NCBI RefSeq assembly: GCF_018200035.1
Contig: NZ_CP073581.1
Span: 3,282,501-3,346,500 of the forward strand
Reading direction: 5' to 3'
Origin: Sulfitobacter albidus
GTDB lineage: Bacteria; Pseudomonadota; Alphaproteobacteria; Rhodobacterales; Rhodobacteraceae
DNA: 64,000 nt
Shown here: positions 19,665 through 31,115 of the stretch, in pieces
Layout of the letters: each line of letters begins with the position of its first letter
Numbering within the stretch: position 1 is the stretch's first letter
Translations under genes and position numbers: made by a program
Notes under the pieces: generated by a model
The model's input: the letters and a program-made list of their open reading frames with translations, nothing else
What the model was told of the DNA's origin: nothing
Database searches by the model: none

Positions 19665-19757
19665 TCAGCCGACTAGCCGGGCCAGCACGCTGTGCGTGGC
19701 GCCGAAAAAGCGGTCCGGCAGGCGGGCGCGGTCGGTCTGATCAAAGACATGGGTCAT
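19665..19757 (-). CDS. Possible 30-residue small protein upstream of leuC
   Basis: An ATG-started minus-strand frame ending in TGA encodes 30 residues (MTHVFDQTDRARLPDRFFGA, then ten more ending LARLVG). Its composition looks protein-like, with mixed charge and hydrophobic residues. It ends 70 bases before leuC. It is not Leu-rich (three Leu), so it does not look like a classical leucine leader peptide. No good ribosome site is visible. It could be a real small gene, a remnant or chance. Confidence 0.25.
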   Translation of the reverse strand: MTHVFDQTDRARLPDRFFGATHSVLARLVG

Positions 19758-19836
19758 GGGCCGGTGAATACAGCGGATGACCGTTTGCCGCAAGCCGCGT
19801 GCGCGCTATGGTGTCGCGCAGATGCAAGGAGCACCT

Positions 19837-21156
19837 ATGGAAGATCCCGTCGACCCCTTTGCCGAGTTTCTGGTGACCCTTCAGGCGCTGTGGACGAATG
19901 CCACCGCGTTCTTTTCCGGGGTGATCGAACCCGGCTGGCGGCAGAATCAGGTGTTGATCGTTCTGGCGCTGGCGATTGTCAGCTGGGGTTTGCACCGGTC
20001 GAGCGGTAATCTGTTGCAGCGCTGGGTACGCTCGCGCGAGGGCTGGGCCAAGTGGCAGCTGCGGGTCATCGTGCAGCTCAAGCGGCGGCTGGGGCTGATG
20101 TGGTTCGCGGCGCTGGCGGGCATCGTCTATGCGATCATGCAGGAGATTACCTGGCCGTCGCGGTCGTATCTCATTGGGTTGGCGGCGACGCTGGCGTTTG
20201 TCTGGGTCTGTATCGCCTTTGCCGCGCAGCTGGTGCGCAACCGTCCGTTGCGGCGGATCGTGACCTGGGCGCTGTGGATCTATGCCACGCTTTACTTCCT
20301 GAATGTCTCTGACGATGTGGCGGCGTTCATGGACGGGCTTGCGCTGGAGCTGGGGGATTTCCGGCTGTCGCTGCTGACGCTGATCACCGCGATCGTGGTG
20401 ATCGGGCTGTTGATCACGCTGGCGCGCTTTGCCAGCCAGGCAACGGCCAGCACGATCCGCCGCAACGAGGATATCAGCCCCTCGATGCAGGTGCTGGCGG
20501 TCAAGGGCGTGCAGCTGGCGATGTACGGGATCGCCTTTTATCTGGGCGTGAAGGCGGTGGGGATCGACCTTACCGGGCTTGCGGTACTGTCGGGTGCGAT
20601 CGGTGTGGGCCTTGGTTTTGGTCTGCAAAAGGTGGTGTCGAACCTTGTGTCGGGGGTGATCATCCTGCTCGACAAGTCGATCAAGCCGGGCGACGTGATC
20701 TCGCTTGGCGAGACGTTCGGCTGGATCCAGACGCTGGGCGCGCGCTATGCCTCCGTGGTCACGCGGGACGGGAAGGAATACCTGATCCCGAACGAGGACC
20801 TGATTACCGGGCAGGTGGTGAACTGGTCCCACTCAAACGATTTTGTGCGGCTCGATATCTTTTTCGGTACGGCCTACGGCGACGATCCGCACAAGGTACG
20901 CAAGCTGGCGATTGATGCGGCGGCGGGCGTGGACCGGGTGCTGAACCATCCCAAGCTGCCGGTGTGTCATATCGTGGGCTTTGGCGACAGCAGCGTCGAT
21001 TACATCCTGCGCTTCTGGATCCGCGATCCCACCGGCGGGCTGACCAACATTCGCGGCAACGTCTATCTGGCGCTGTGGGATGCGTTTCAGGAGCACGGCA
21101 TCTCGATCCCCTTCCCGCAGCGCGAGGTGCGGATGCTGGAGGACGGGAACGGTTGA
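19837..21156 (+). CDS. MscS-family mechanosensitive ion channel
   Basis: 439 residues from ATG 19837 with AAGGAG at the right distance. About five membrane helices precede the MscS core. The pore-lining helix and following beta domain are clear: GLAVLSGAIGVGLGFGLQKV, then LVSGVIILLDKSIKPGDVI and the cytoplasmic PNEDLITGQVVNWS motif. It should open on membrane tension to release solutes during hypo-osmotic shock. The long N-terminal membrane region puts it among the larger MscS paralogues. It is followed 36 bases later by a ferredoxin reductase-like gene. Confidence 0.88.
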   Translation: MEDPVDPFAEFLVTLQALWTNATAFFSGVIEPGWRQNQVLIVLALAIVSWGLHRSSGNLLQRWVRSREGWAKWQLRVIVQLKRRLGLMWFAALAGIVYAIMQEITWPSRSYLIGLAATLAFVWVCIAFAAQLVRNRPLRRIVTWALWIYATLYFLNVSDDVAAFMDGLALELGDFRLSLLTLITAIVVIGLLITLARFASQATASTIRRNEDISPSMQVLAVKGVQLAMYGIAFYLGVKAVGIDLTGLAVLSGAIGVGLGFGLQKVVSNLVSGVIILLDKSIKPGDVISLGETFGWIQTLGARYASVVTRDGKEYLIPNEDLITGQVVNWSHSNDFVRLDIFFGTAYGDDPHKVRKLAIDAAAGVDRVLNHPKLPVCHIVGFGDSSVDYILRFWIRDPTGGLTNIRGNVYLALWDAFQEHGISIPFPQREVRMLEDGNG

Positions 21157-21192
21157 GTGCCGGGCGGGGTTGTCCCCTCAAAGGAGATCCCA

Positions 21193-21861
21193 ATGACCCA
21201 TACACTGAAGCTGAAAGCCAAGGAACAACTGACCCCCGACACCCACCGCTATGTGTTCGAGCGGCCCGCCAATCTGGATTTCAAACCCGGACAGGCGACG
21301 GAGCTGACACTGCTGAAAGAGGGCTGGAAGGACGAGGGGCGTCCGTTCACCTTTACCTCGCTGCCCGATGAGAACGCGCTGGAATTCGTGATCAAGAGCT
21401 ATCCCGACCACGACGGCGTGACCGAGCAAATGGCGATGATGGAGCCGGGCGACGAGGTGGAGATCACCGAGCCCTTCGGCGCGATCACCGATCACGGCCC
21501 CGGCGTGTTCATCGCGGCAGGCGCGGGCATCACGCCGTTCATCCCGATTCTCGAGTCGCACGACGCCAAGGGGCAGATGGACTGCACCCTGATCTTTACC
21601 AACGAGACGGAGAAGGACATCATCCTGCGCGACAAATGGAAGCGTATGGAGGGGCTGCGCACAGTCTTTACCGTCACCGACCAGAAGGACGCAGGTGTCG
21701 AGACACAGGTCGTCGATCAGGACTTCCTCAAGGCGCATGTCAGCGATTTTGGCCAGACATTCTATATCTGTGGCCCGCAGGCGTTTGTGGATGATATTCG
21801 TGACGCGCTCCGTGCGCTTGGCGCGGATGAGGACAAGATCGTCACCGAAGAAGGCTGGTGA
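21193..21861 (+). CDS. FAD/NAD(P)-binding flavodoxin/ferredoxin reductase-like protein
   Basis: 222 residues from ATG 21193, preceded by AAAGGAGAT. The FAD-binding barrel has the RPFTFTS motif (R-x-F/Y-T/S), and the NAD(P) domain begins FIAAGAGITPFIPIL and ends YICGPQAFVDDI near the C-terminus. It resembles the reductase modules of phenol hydroxylase-type and flavohaemoglobin-type proteins without extra domains. It would move electrons between NAD(P)H and a small carrier; the partner is unknown. Confidence 0.8.
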   Translation: MTHTLKLKAKEQLTPDTHRYVFERPANLDFKPGQATELTLLKEGWKDEGRPFTFTSLPDENALEFVIKSYPDHDGVTEQMAMMEPGDEVEITEPFGAITDHGPGVFIAAGAGITPFIPILESHDAKGQMDCTLIFTNETEKDIILRDKWKRMEGLRTVFTVTDQKDAGVETQVVDQDFLKAHVSDFGQTFYICGPQAFVDDIRDALRALGADEDKIVTEEGW

Positions 21862-21883
21862 TCTGCGCCGCATCGCAGCATCG

Positions 21884-21912
21884 TTGAAATCTCGCGTTGG
21901 GGTAGTTACTAT
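21884..21912 (+). promoter_or_regulatory. Sigma70-type promoter of rsfS-rlmH
   Basis: TTGAAA (21884-21889), 17-base spacer, TACTAT (21907-21912). It sits about 60 bases before the rsfS start and overlaps an imperfect dyad (GGGGTAGT...ACTATCCC). Confidence 0.5.
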
Positions 21913-21971
21913 AGACTATCCCAGCGCCGGGGATTCAGGCGGCGCAATCTAAGGAGGGCAATGTCCTGTCT

Positions 21972-22373
21972 ATGCAAACCAGCTCCGCGCAGGCGGGGAA
22001 CCCGGGCGCTGCCGTGATGGCGGGCCAGAAAACAGCCACCAGCGAACTGCTGTTGGAAACCGTACTTTCCTCACTCAACGACGATAAAGCCGAAGAGATC
22101 GTGCAGATTGATCTGCGCGGCAAGACCGAGATTGGCGACCACATGGTCATCTGCTCGGGTCGGTCGACGCGTCAGGTCGCGGCCATCTCGGAGAAGCTGG
22201 CGCAGCGGATCAAGGATGAATACGGTCTGACCGCGCGCACCGAGGGCAAGGACTCCGGCGATTGGGTTCTGATCGACACGGGCGATATCATCGTGCACGT
22301 GTTCCGCCCCGAAGTGCGCGAGTTTTATCAGCTGGAGAAGATGTGGCTGCCGCAAGGCGACGCTGCCTCCTGA
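21972..22373 (+). CDS. rsfS: Ribosome silencing factor RsfS
   Basis: 133 residues. The core matches the RsfS/DUF143 family: a domain from about residue 25 with KAEEIVQIDLRGKTEIGDHM, an ICSGRSTRQVAAI stretch and the C-terminal GDWVLIDTGDIIVHVFRPE. It binds ribosomal protein L14 (uL14) and blocks subunit joining in starvation. ATG 21972 follows an AAGGAGGG site at a slightly long spacing. It is paired with rlmH eight bases downstream, a common arrangement. Confidence 0.92.
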   Translation: MQTSSAQAGNPGAAVMAGQKTATSELLLETVLSSLNDDKAEEIVQIDLRGKTEIGDHMVICSGRSTRQVAAISEKLAQRIKDEYGLTARTEGKDSGDWVLIDTGDIIVHVFRPEVREFYQLEKMWLPQGDAAS

Positions 22374-22381
22374 TCCGGTAG

Positions 22382-22852
22382 ATGAAGGTACAGATCTGTG
22401 CCGTCGGTCGGTTGCGTGCCGGGCCGGAAAAGACGCTGATCGACGATTATCTCAAACGGTTTGACCGCACGGGTCGGGGGCTGTCCCTCGGCCCTGTTGT
22501 CGTGTCGGAAGTGGATGACCGCAAGGGCGGTGGTATGGCCGGTGAGGCCGCGCTGCTGGAGCGGGCGATCCCGTCGGGCGCCGTGCTCTGCGCGCTGGAT
22601 GAACGCGGGCGGATCGAGAGTTCACCAGATTTTGCCAAACGGTTGGCCGGGTGGCGCGATGCGGGGCAATCAGATGTGAGTTTTGTGATCGGGGGCGCGG
22701 ACGGGATCGACCCGGCGCTGCGCGACCGGGCGGACCATTTGCTGTCGTTTGGGTCCATGGTCTGGCCGCACATGCTGGTGCGCGTCATGCTGGCCGAGCA
22801 GTTGTACCGCGCGGCCACCATTCTGAGCGGTGGACCCTACCACCGCGCCTAG
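22382..22852 (+). CDS. rlmH: 23S rRNA (pseudouridine1915-N3)-methyltransferase RlmH
   Basis: 156 residues, the standard length for this SPOUT methyltransferase. It has LCALDERGR in the middle, then FVIGGADG and the C-terminal knot region [20 protein letters not shown] with LYRA. It methylates the stem-loop of helix 69 in the large subunit. Second gene of the rsfS-rlmH pair. Its stop lies three bases from the convergent end of the periplasmic-protein gene. Confidence 0.93.
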   Translation: MKVQICAVGRLRAGPEKTLIDDYLKRFDRTGRGLSLGPVVVSEVDDRKGGGMAGEAALLERAIPSGAVLCALDERGRIESSPDFAKRLAGWRDAGQSDVSFVIGGADGIDPALRDRADHLLSFGSMVWPHMLVRVMLAEQLYRAATILSGGPYHRA

Positions 22853-22855
22853 ACG

Positions 22856-23209
22856 TCAGCGCAGTGTTACCGTCTTGGTGTTCGGGCTCCACCCGTCGAC
22901 GTTGTCATGCGCCTCGATCACGACCGATGTGATCCCTTCGGGGATCGACACACCGGAAAGCGAGCGCGTGAAGGGCTGTTCGTCGACGTGGGGATGCGCG
23001 AGCTTGCGCATGCCAAGCACGGTGCCGTCGGGGGCCACCACACGCCACGCATCGACGTAATGGTCCCAGCCGGTATCGGGGTGGCTGATGGTGACGCTGA
23101 ACGTATAGCTGCCACCGGAGTTGGACATGCTGACGCTTTGTACCTTTGCATCGTCTGCAAGGGCAGGCATTGCGAGCAGGGCGAAAGCGAGGGGAATCAG
23201 TTTTTTCAT
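22856..23209 (-). CDS. Small secreted protein of unknown function
   Basis: 117 residues from ATG 23209. A Sec signal peptide is clear (MKKLIPLAFALLAMPALA-DD). The mature part of about 97 residues looks like a single beta-rich domain (GSYTFSVTISHPDTGWDHYVD) and has no Cys. No characterised family is recognised; similar small periplasmic proteins occur in Rhodobacteraceae, from memory. The longer frame to 23248 adds residues before the signal peptide and is rejected. Downstream on the same strand after the DUF599 gene. Confidence 0.65.
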   Translation of the reverse strand: MKKLIPLAFALLAMPALADDAKVQSVSMSNSGGSYTFSVTISHPDTGWDHYVDAWRVVAPDGTVLGMRKLAHPHVDEQPFTRSLSGVSIPEGITSVVIEAHDNVDGWSPNTKTVTLR

Positions 23210-23251
23210 AATGGATCCAGTGGAGCGCGGAAATGCGCCGATTAACATCCC

Positions 23252-23968
23252 CTAAATAAGGGGCTTTCCGCCGTCATCCAAGAGGGCGGCGCGCGATTGG
23301 GAGGCGAATTCCCGCCGCCAGATGATCACGCATGTCACAAAGCTTGCAACAATGAGGGCAAAAGGCCCGGCAAGCCACGCGACAGAGGCGAGTGCCATGT
23401 AGATCGAGCGCAGGCCGCGATTAAAGCTGCGCGCGGCGGTGACATTCAATTCACCCGCTTTTCTGGCGTACTCGGGGCCTGCGGGGTCGGTCACATCATT
23501 GGGCACGGCGGCCATGATGACGGAGCAATAGCCAAAAAGACGGTTCGACCAGACGAATTTCAGAAATCCATTTGTCAGGAATACAACGATCAGCAGCAGC
23601 TTGATCTCCCACAGGATGGCGGGATCGCGCGTGGCGGTCAGATCCTCGGCCAGCCCCGCCACCCGGTCGGCATTGCCAAGCAGCGCCAGCACCCCGCCGA
23701 TGGCGATCACGCTGGTGGAGGCGAAAAAGGACGTGCCCTGCCGCAGGGTGGCGATCACCTGAGCGTCAAAGATCCGCACATCGCGGGCGATCATCCGGTG
23801 CATCCACTCGCGGCGGTAGTTGGCCATGATCATCGACACCGAGGGGCGTTTCGCCGTCGCGTGATCTATGCGCCAGCCGATTAGCGCCCAGGGGATCACC
23901 AGCAGGGCAACGGCGAGCAGATCAAGCGCACCAAGGGCGCGGAGCGGGGCAAGGTCGGTCCAAGTCAT
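23252..23968 (-). CDS. DUF599-family membrane protein
   Basis: 238 residues with about four membrane helices (15-35, 80-100, 120-140 and 195-215). The segment ANYRREWMHRMIARDVRIFD, then FFASTSVIAIGG, and SFNRGLRSIYMALASV are typical of the DUF599 family. Function unknown. It lies just upstream of the small secreted protein gene, 42 bases apart. Confidence 0.8.
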   Translation of the reverse strand: MTWTDLAPLRALGALDLLAVALLVIPWALIGWRIDHATAKRPSVSMIMANYRREWMHRMIARDVRIFDAQVIATLRQGTSFFASTSVIAIGGVLALLGNADRVAGLAEDLTATRDPAILWEIKLLLIVVFLTNGFLKFVWSNRLFGYCSVIMAAVPNDVTDPAGPEYARKAGELNVTAARSFNRGLRSIYMALASVAWLAGPFALIVASFVTCVIIWRREFASQSRAALLDDGGKPLI

Positions 23969-23998
23969 GTCCGCTGCATAGACAAGCGGGCGACGATG

Positions 23999-27220
<3,222 letters not shown>

Positions 27221-27418
27221 GGGAAAATTTCCAATTGTACGGGCGGCGTCGGTCCGCCACAGGCTTCTATCTTAGCGGGATTTTTTGAAAACTCGCAAGT
27301 AATTAGCAGTGACTGCGCCGCTGTTTTCGCGCGGATCCAGAGGCGTGCTGCGTTTACCGGGTGTAAATCTCTTTTGCCTATCTCCAAAGGAATAGCGTTC
27401 AAGTTTACGGGTATTCAA

Positions 27419-28108
27419 ATGGAAATGTGCACTCTCGATACACCACCGGCAGCGGCTGCCCCTCAACAGAGGTTCGTGGTCAACGTGTTGAGCACGCCGG
27501 GAGGCGCGCCGATGGTCCGCTCCTGCGAGGTTCAGGGGCGCCACGTGCGGCACCGGACATCGTTCACGGAGCTTTCGGCGATCGACGCGGTGTTCGAGGC
27601 GCGGCTGGCGGCGGCGCTGCACGGCTGCCTGTCGCGGCTCAGCGCGGATGACAAGGTGTTGGCGCTGCCGGATTTGGTGATCCAGATCGACGGGCTTGTG
27701 CTGGGCGGCGTGCATCTGATGGTGCGCAAGCCCGAAGAGGACGGCAGCCGCATGGTGATCTTTCGCTTCCGGATGGTCGTGGGCAGTGTGCAGCGGGCGT
27801 TTCAGCCGCATATGGGCATGTCGGAGCCCGTGGCGGATCTTCCGGATCGGTGTGCGCTGGACATTCTGTGTGACGTGGGTCTGCCGCTGCTGGATCTGTG
27901 CGAAGCTTCTGACGCGGGGCTGCTGGACGCGCGCACGCTGGCACCGGAATTCGCGCGCCGGATCATCGCCCACGCCCATGAGGTGCGGTTTCGGCTGGAG
28001 CTGATCAAGCGGTTCCTGGCCGCCGAGCAGCGCAACCTGGCGACGCAGTGGCCGCCCGAAGATCTGGCGCTGGCGCGCCCGAGGACAGATCCGCCGTTGC
28101 GGCATTGA
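27419..28108 (+). CDS. Hypothetical cytoplasmic protein divergent from the CheB-CheR fusion
   Basis: 229 residues from ATG 27419; a much longer in-frame extension to 27074 runs antisense into the CheB-CheR gene and is not believed. No signal peptide or membrane segment. The middle is rich in beta-type hydrophobic stretches (VLALPDLVIQIDGLVLGGVHLMV) and the C-terminal third is helical and charged (FARRIIAHAHEVRFRLELIKRFL). I recognise no family. The 198-base shared upstream region with the CheB-CheR gene suggests linked regulation. Confidence 0.55.
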   Translation: MEMCTLDTPPAAAAPQQRFVVNVLSTPGGAPMVRSCEVQGRHVRHRTSFTELSAIDAVFEARLAAALHGCLSRLSADDKVLALPDLVIQIDGLVLGGVHLMVRKPEEDGSRMVIFRFRMVVGSVQRAFQPHMGMSEPVADLPDRCALDILCDVGLPLLDLCEASDAGLLDARTLAPEFARRIIAHAHEVRFRLELIKRFLAAEQRNLATQWPPEDLALARPRTDPPLRH

Positions 28109-28144
28109 GGCGCCCCCAAGGGTTGATGCTTGTGCTGGGGTGAA

Positions 28145-28167
28145 ATTGGTCATATTATTTTACCAAT
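28145..28167. promoter_or_regulatory. Inverted repeat upstream of glcD
   Basis: ATTGGT at 28145-28150 and ACCAAT at 28162-28167 flank an AT-rich 11-base spacer, about 20 bases before the glcD ATG. TGGT...ACCA half-sites are typical of GntR/FadR-type regulators such as GlcC, though the spacer is longer than usual. Likely glc operon operator. Confidence 0.4.
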
Positions 28168-28188
28168 ACTGCGAGCGGAGGACGCCCC

Positions 28189-29637
28189 ATGGAAATGCCT
28201 GCCCCAAATCCCGTTATTCTGTCGCGCAAGGCGCGGGTCGTCGCGCGGTTGCGATCGGTACTCCCTGCGGATGCGGTCATTGACGATGTGGCCGAAACCC
28301 GCGCCTACGAATGTGACGCGCTGACGGCCTATCGCTGCCCGCCGATGGCGGCGGTGCTGCCCGCCAGCACGCAGGAGGTCGCCGCCGCCCTGCGCATTTG
28401 CCACGAGGAAGGTGTGCCCGTCGTGCCGCGCGGCTCCGGCACGTCGCTGGCCGGAGGGGCGCTGCCCACGGCGGATTGCGTCATCCTTGGCGTGGCGCGC
28501 ATGAATGACGTGATCGAGACGGATTACGACAACCGCATCATCCGTGTGCAGACCGGCCGCACCAACCTCAGCGTCACCGGCGCGGTCGAGGAAGACGGAT
28601 TTTTCTACGCGCCTGACCCGTCGAGCCAGTTGGCCTGCGCCATTGCGGGCAACATCGCGATGAATTCGGGCGGGGCGCATTGCCTGAAATACGGGGTGAC
28701 GACTAACAACCTGATGGGCGTCACCATGGTGATGATGGACGGCGAGGTGGTTGAGATCGGTGGCGGGCATCTGGATGCGGGCGGGTTGGACCTGCTGGGG
28801 CTGATCTGCGGCTCCGAAGGGCAGCTGGGCGTCGTGACCGAAGCCACGCTGCGCATTCTGCACAAGCCGGAAGGCGCGCGGCCCGTGCTCATGGGCTTTG
28901 ACGATCCGGTTGTCGCCGGGGCCTGTGTCAGCGACATTATCAAGGCGGGTGTGCTGCCCGTCGCCATCGAATTCATGGACCGCCCGTGCATCGAGGCGAC
29001 GGAAGCATTCGCCCACGCGGGTTATCCCATGTGCGAGGCGCTGCTGATCGTGGAGGTCGAAGGATCGGACGCGGAAATCGATCACCAGCTGAGCCTGATC
29101 ATGGAGATTGCGCGGCGTCACGACCCGGTCGAGCTGCGCGAGAGTCGCTCTGCCGAGGAAAGCGCCGCAATCTGGCTGGGCCGCAAGAGCGCGTTTGGCG
29201 CAATGGGGCAGATCAACGATTACATGTGTCTCGACGGCACGATCCCGGTGTCGAGCCTGCCGCATGTGCTGGGACGCATCGGGGAGATGTCGAAGGAATA
29301 CGGGCTCAAGGTGGGCAACGTTTTCCACGCGGGCGACGGCAATATGCACCCGCTGATCCTGTTTGATGCCAACAAGCCCGGCGATCTGGAGCTTTGCGAG
29401 GCGTTCGGCGCGGATATTCTGCGCCTGTGCGTCGAGGTTGGCGGCTGCCTGACCGGCGAGCATGGCGTGGGCATCGAAAAACGCGATCTGATGCACGTGC
29501 AATACGCGCCCGCCGACCTTGAGGCGCAGATGGCCGTGAAGGACGTGTTCGATCCGCAGTGGCTTCTGAACCCGGCCAAGGTCTTTCCGCTCGACGCCTC
29601 CGACGCGCGGCGCGCGCGGGCGATGGCCGCTGAATAA
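28189..29637 (+). CDS. glcD: Glycolate oxidase subunit GlcD
   Basis: 482 residues. FAD-linked oxidase of the vanillyl-alcohol oxidase fold: PRGSGTSLAGGALP binds FAD near residue 85, followed by YAPDPSSQLACAIAGNIAMN. The C-terminal lactate/glycolate motif VFHAGDGNMHPLILFD and TGEHGVGIEKRD are present. It oxidises glycolate to glyoxylate with GlcE and GlcF, passing electrons to the membrane. First gene of glcD-glcE-(membrane protein)-glcF; GCGGAGGAC precedes the ATG. Confidence 0.93.
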   Translation: MEMPAPNPVILSRKARVVARLRSVLPADAVIDDVAETRAYECDALTAYRCPPMAAVLPASTQEVAAALRICHEEGVPVVPRGSGTSLAGGALPTADCVILGVARMNDVIETDYDNRIIRVQTGRTNLSVTGAVEEDGFFYAPDPSSQLACAIAGNIAMNSGGAHCLKYGVTTNNLMGVTMVMMDGEVVEIGGGHLDAGGLDLLGLICGSEGQLGVVTEATLRILHKPEGARPVLMGFDDPVVAGACVSDIIKAGVLPVAIEFMDRPCIEATEAFAHAGYPMCEALLIVEVEGSDAEIDHQLSLIMEIARRHDPVELRESRSAEESAAIWLGRKSAFGAMGQINDYMCLDGTIPVSSLPHVLGRIGEMSKEYGLKVGNVFHAGDGNMHPLILFDANKPGDLELCEAFGADILRLCVEVGGCLTGEHGVGIEKRDLMHVQYAPADLEAQMAVKDVFDPQWLLNPAKVFPLDASDARRARAMAAE

Positions 29638-29652
29638 ACGCAAAGGCAGATC

Positions 29653-30744
29653 ATGCATACTCCACAGACAGAGACGGCGGTCGCCGAGATTATAAAGGGT
29701 GCCGGGGGTCCGCTGGCGATTGCGGGTGGCGGCACGCGCGGTATCGCGGTTGCGGGGGATGCGCTCAGCGTCGCCGGGCTGCGCGAGGTGACGCTGTACG
29801 AGCCCGGCGCGATGACGATGGTCGCACAGGCGGGCACACCGGTGTCGGAGATCGAGGCGACGCTTGCCGCCGAAAACCAGCGCCTCGCGTTTGAGCCGAT
29901 GGATGCGCGGGTACTGATGGGCACGGACGGTACGCCGACAATCGGCGGCGTGATGGCGGCCAATGCCTCAGGCCCCCGGCGGATTTCGGTGGGTGCGGCG
30001 CGGGATTTCCTGCTGGGCGTGCGATTTGTCGACGGGGCCGGGGCGGTGGTCAAGAACGGCGGTCGCGTGATGAAGAACGTCACCGGCTATGATCTGGTCA
30101 AGCTGATGTCGGGTGCGCATGGCACGCTGGGGGTGTTGACTGAGGTGTCGTTCAAGACGCTGCCGCGCCCCGAAACGCAGGCGACACTCCTGCTGCACGG
30201 CCTGTCGGATGCACAGGCGGTGCAGGCGATGTCGCGCGCGCTGGGCAGCCCGTTCGAGACAAGCGGCGCGGTGCATGATCCCGCGGCCGGTGTGACGGCG
30301 CTGCGGGTGGAGGGGTTTGAGGCTTCGGTCGCCTACCGGATCCAGAGCCTGACCGAACGTCTTGGCGCGCGCGAGGTCTCGACGCTTGATGCGGAGGAGA
30401 CGACGCAGCGCTGGGCTGCGTGGCGTGATGTGCACGGATTTGCACAGGACGGCGACGACGTGTGGCGGGTGTCCTGTAAGCCCTCCGACGGTCCGGCGCT
30501 GGCCGCCAAATCCGGGGCGGAGGGCGTGTTTTATGACTGGGGCGGCGGGCTGTTGTGGCTGCGCACGGCGGCCGGGCACGACCTGCGCGCCGCGCTGGGC
30601 CGCTACGACGGGCACGCGACGCTGGTGCGCGGCAACGCGCATCCCCGGTTCGAGCCGGAGGCGGCGGGCGTTGCGGCGCTGAGCAAGGGATTGCGCGCGC
30701 GATTTGATCCGCGCGGGATCCTGAACGCGGGGCTGATGGGATGA
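29653..30744 (+). CDS. glcE: Glycolate oxidase subunit GlcE (FAD-binding)
   Basis: 363 residues, usual GlcE length. The FAD-binding signature is PLAIAGGGTRGIAV near residue 20; GTPTIGGVMAANASGPRR and KNVTGYDLVKLMSGAHGTLG are typical of the family. It lacks the GlcD C-terminal catalytic motif, as expected for this partner subunit. Starts 15 bases after glcD and overlaps the next gene by four bases (ATGA). Confidence 0.93.
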   Translation: MHTPQTETAVAEIIKGAGGPLAIAGGGTRGIAVAGDALSVAGLREVTLYEPGAMTMVAQAGTPVSEIEATLAAENQRLAFEPMDARVLMGTDGTPTIGGVMAANASGPRRISVGAARDFLLGVRFVDGAGAVVKNGGRVMKNVTGYDLVKLMSGAHGTLGVLTEVSFKTLPRPETQATLLLHGLSDAQAVQAMSRALGSPFETSGAVHDPAAGVTALRVEGFEASVAYRIQSLTERLGAREVSTLDAEETTQRWAAWRDVHGFAQDGDDVWRVSCKPSDGPALAAKSGAEGVFYDWGGGLLWLRTAAGHDLRAALGRYDGHATLVRGNAHPRFEPEAAGVAALSKGLRARFDPRGILNAGLMG

Positions 30745-31106
30745 CCTACATCGTCCTCTTTGCGCTTGTTTTTATCGGCGGTCCGCTGGCGTTTCGCGCG
30801 CTGACGGCATCGGGTCCATCACCCCGGGCGTTTCGGCGGCTGGCGCTGTTTACGGCGCTGTGTGCCGCGACGGGACTGACGCTGCGCTATGGGATGGCGG
30901 AGCTGTGGGGGCAGAACCTGTTGGTGACGGGCGCGGGCATGGCATTCATCTGGGGCGGCTGGATCGGTGTGCTGGCCTACGGCGCGCAGGCGTTGCGCCG
31001 GGTCGATCCGGGGCTGCGGATGCGCCGCTGGACGGCGGTAATGGGCGCGGTGGGCACCACGGTGCCGTGGTTCGGCCTGGCGAGTGCCAGCATGATTGCG
31101 GGGTAG
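30741..31106 (+). CDS. Small membrane protein inside the glc operon
   Basis: 121 residues with three or four membrane helices (about 2-22, 35-52, 60-85 and 98-118). Arg-rich loops (SPRAFRRLALF and RRVDPGLRMRRW) suggest cytoplasmic sides. It starts within the glcE stop codon and ends nine bases before glcF, so it is co-translated with the glycolate oxidase subunits. I recognise no named family. A membrane anchor for the GlcDEF complex is a reasonable guess. Confidence 0.7.
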   Translation: MTYIVLFALVFIGGPLAFRALTASGPSPRAFRRLALFTALCAATGLTLRYGMAELWGQNLLVTGAGMAFIWGGWIGVLAYGAQALRRVDPGLRMRRWTAVMGAVGTTVPWFGLASASMIAG

Positions 31107-31115
31107 GGGACAAAG

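Noticed and set aside
17451..19676. A 741-residue plus-strand open frame opposite leuC and leuD
   Set aside because: Antisense to two well-conserved leucine genes; the composition is typical of a shadow frame and no domain is visible.
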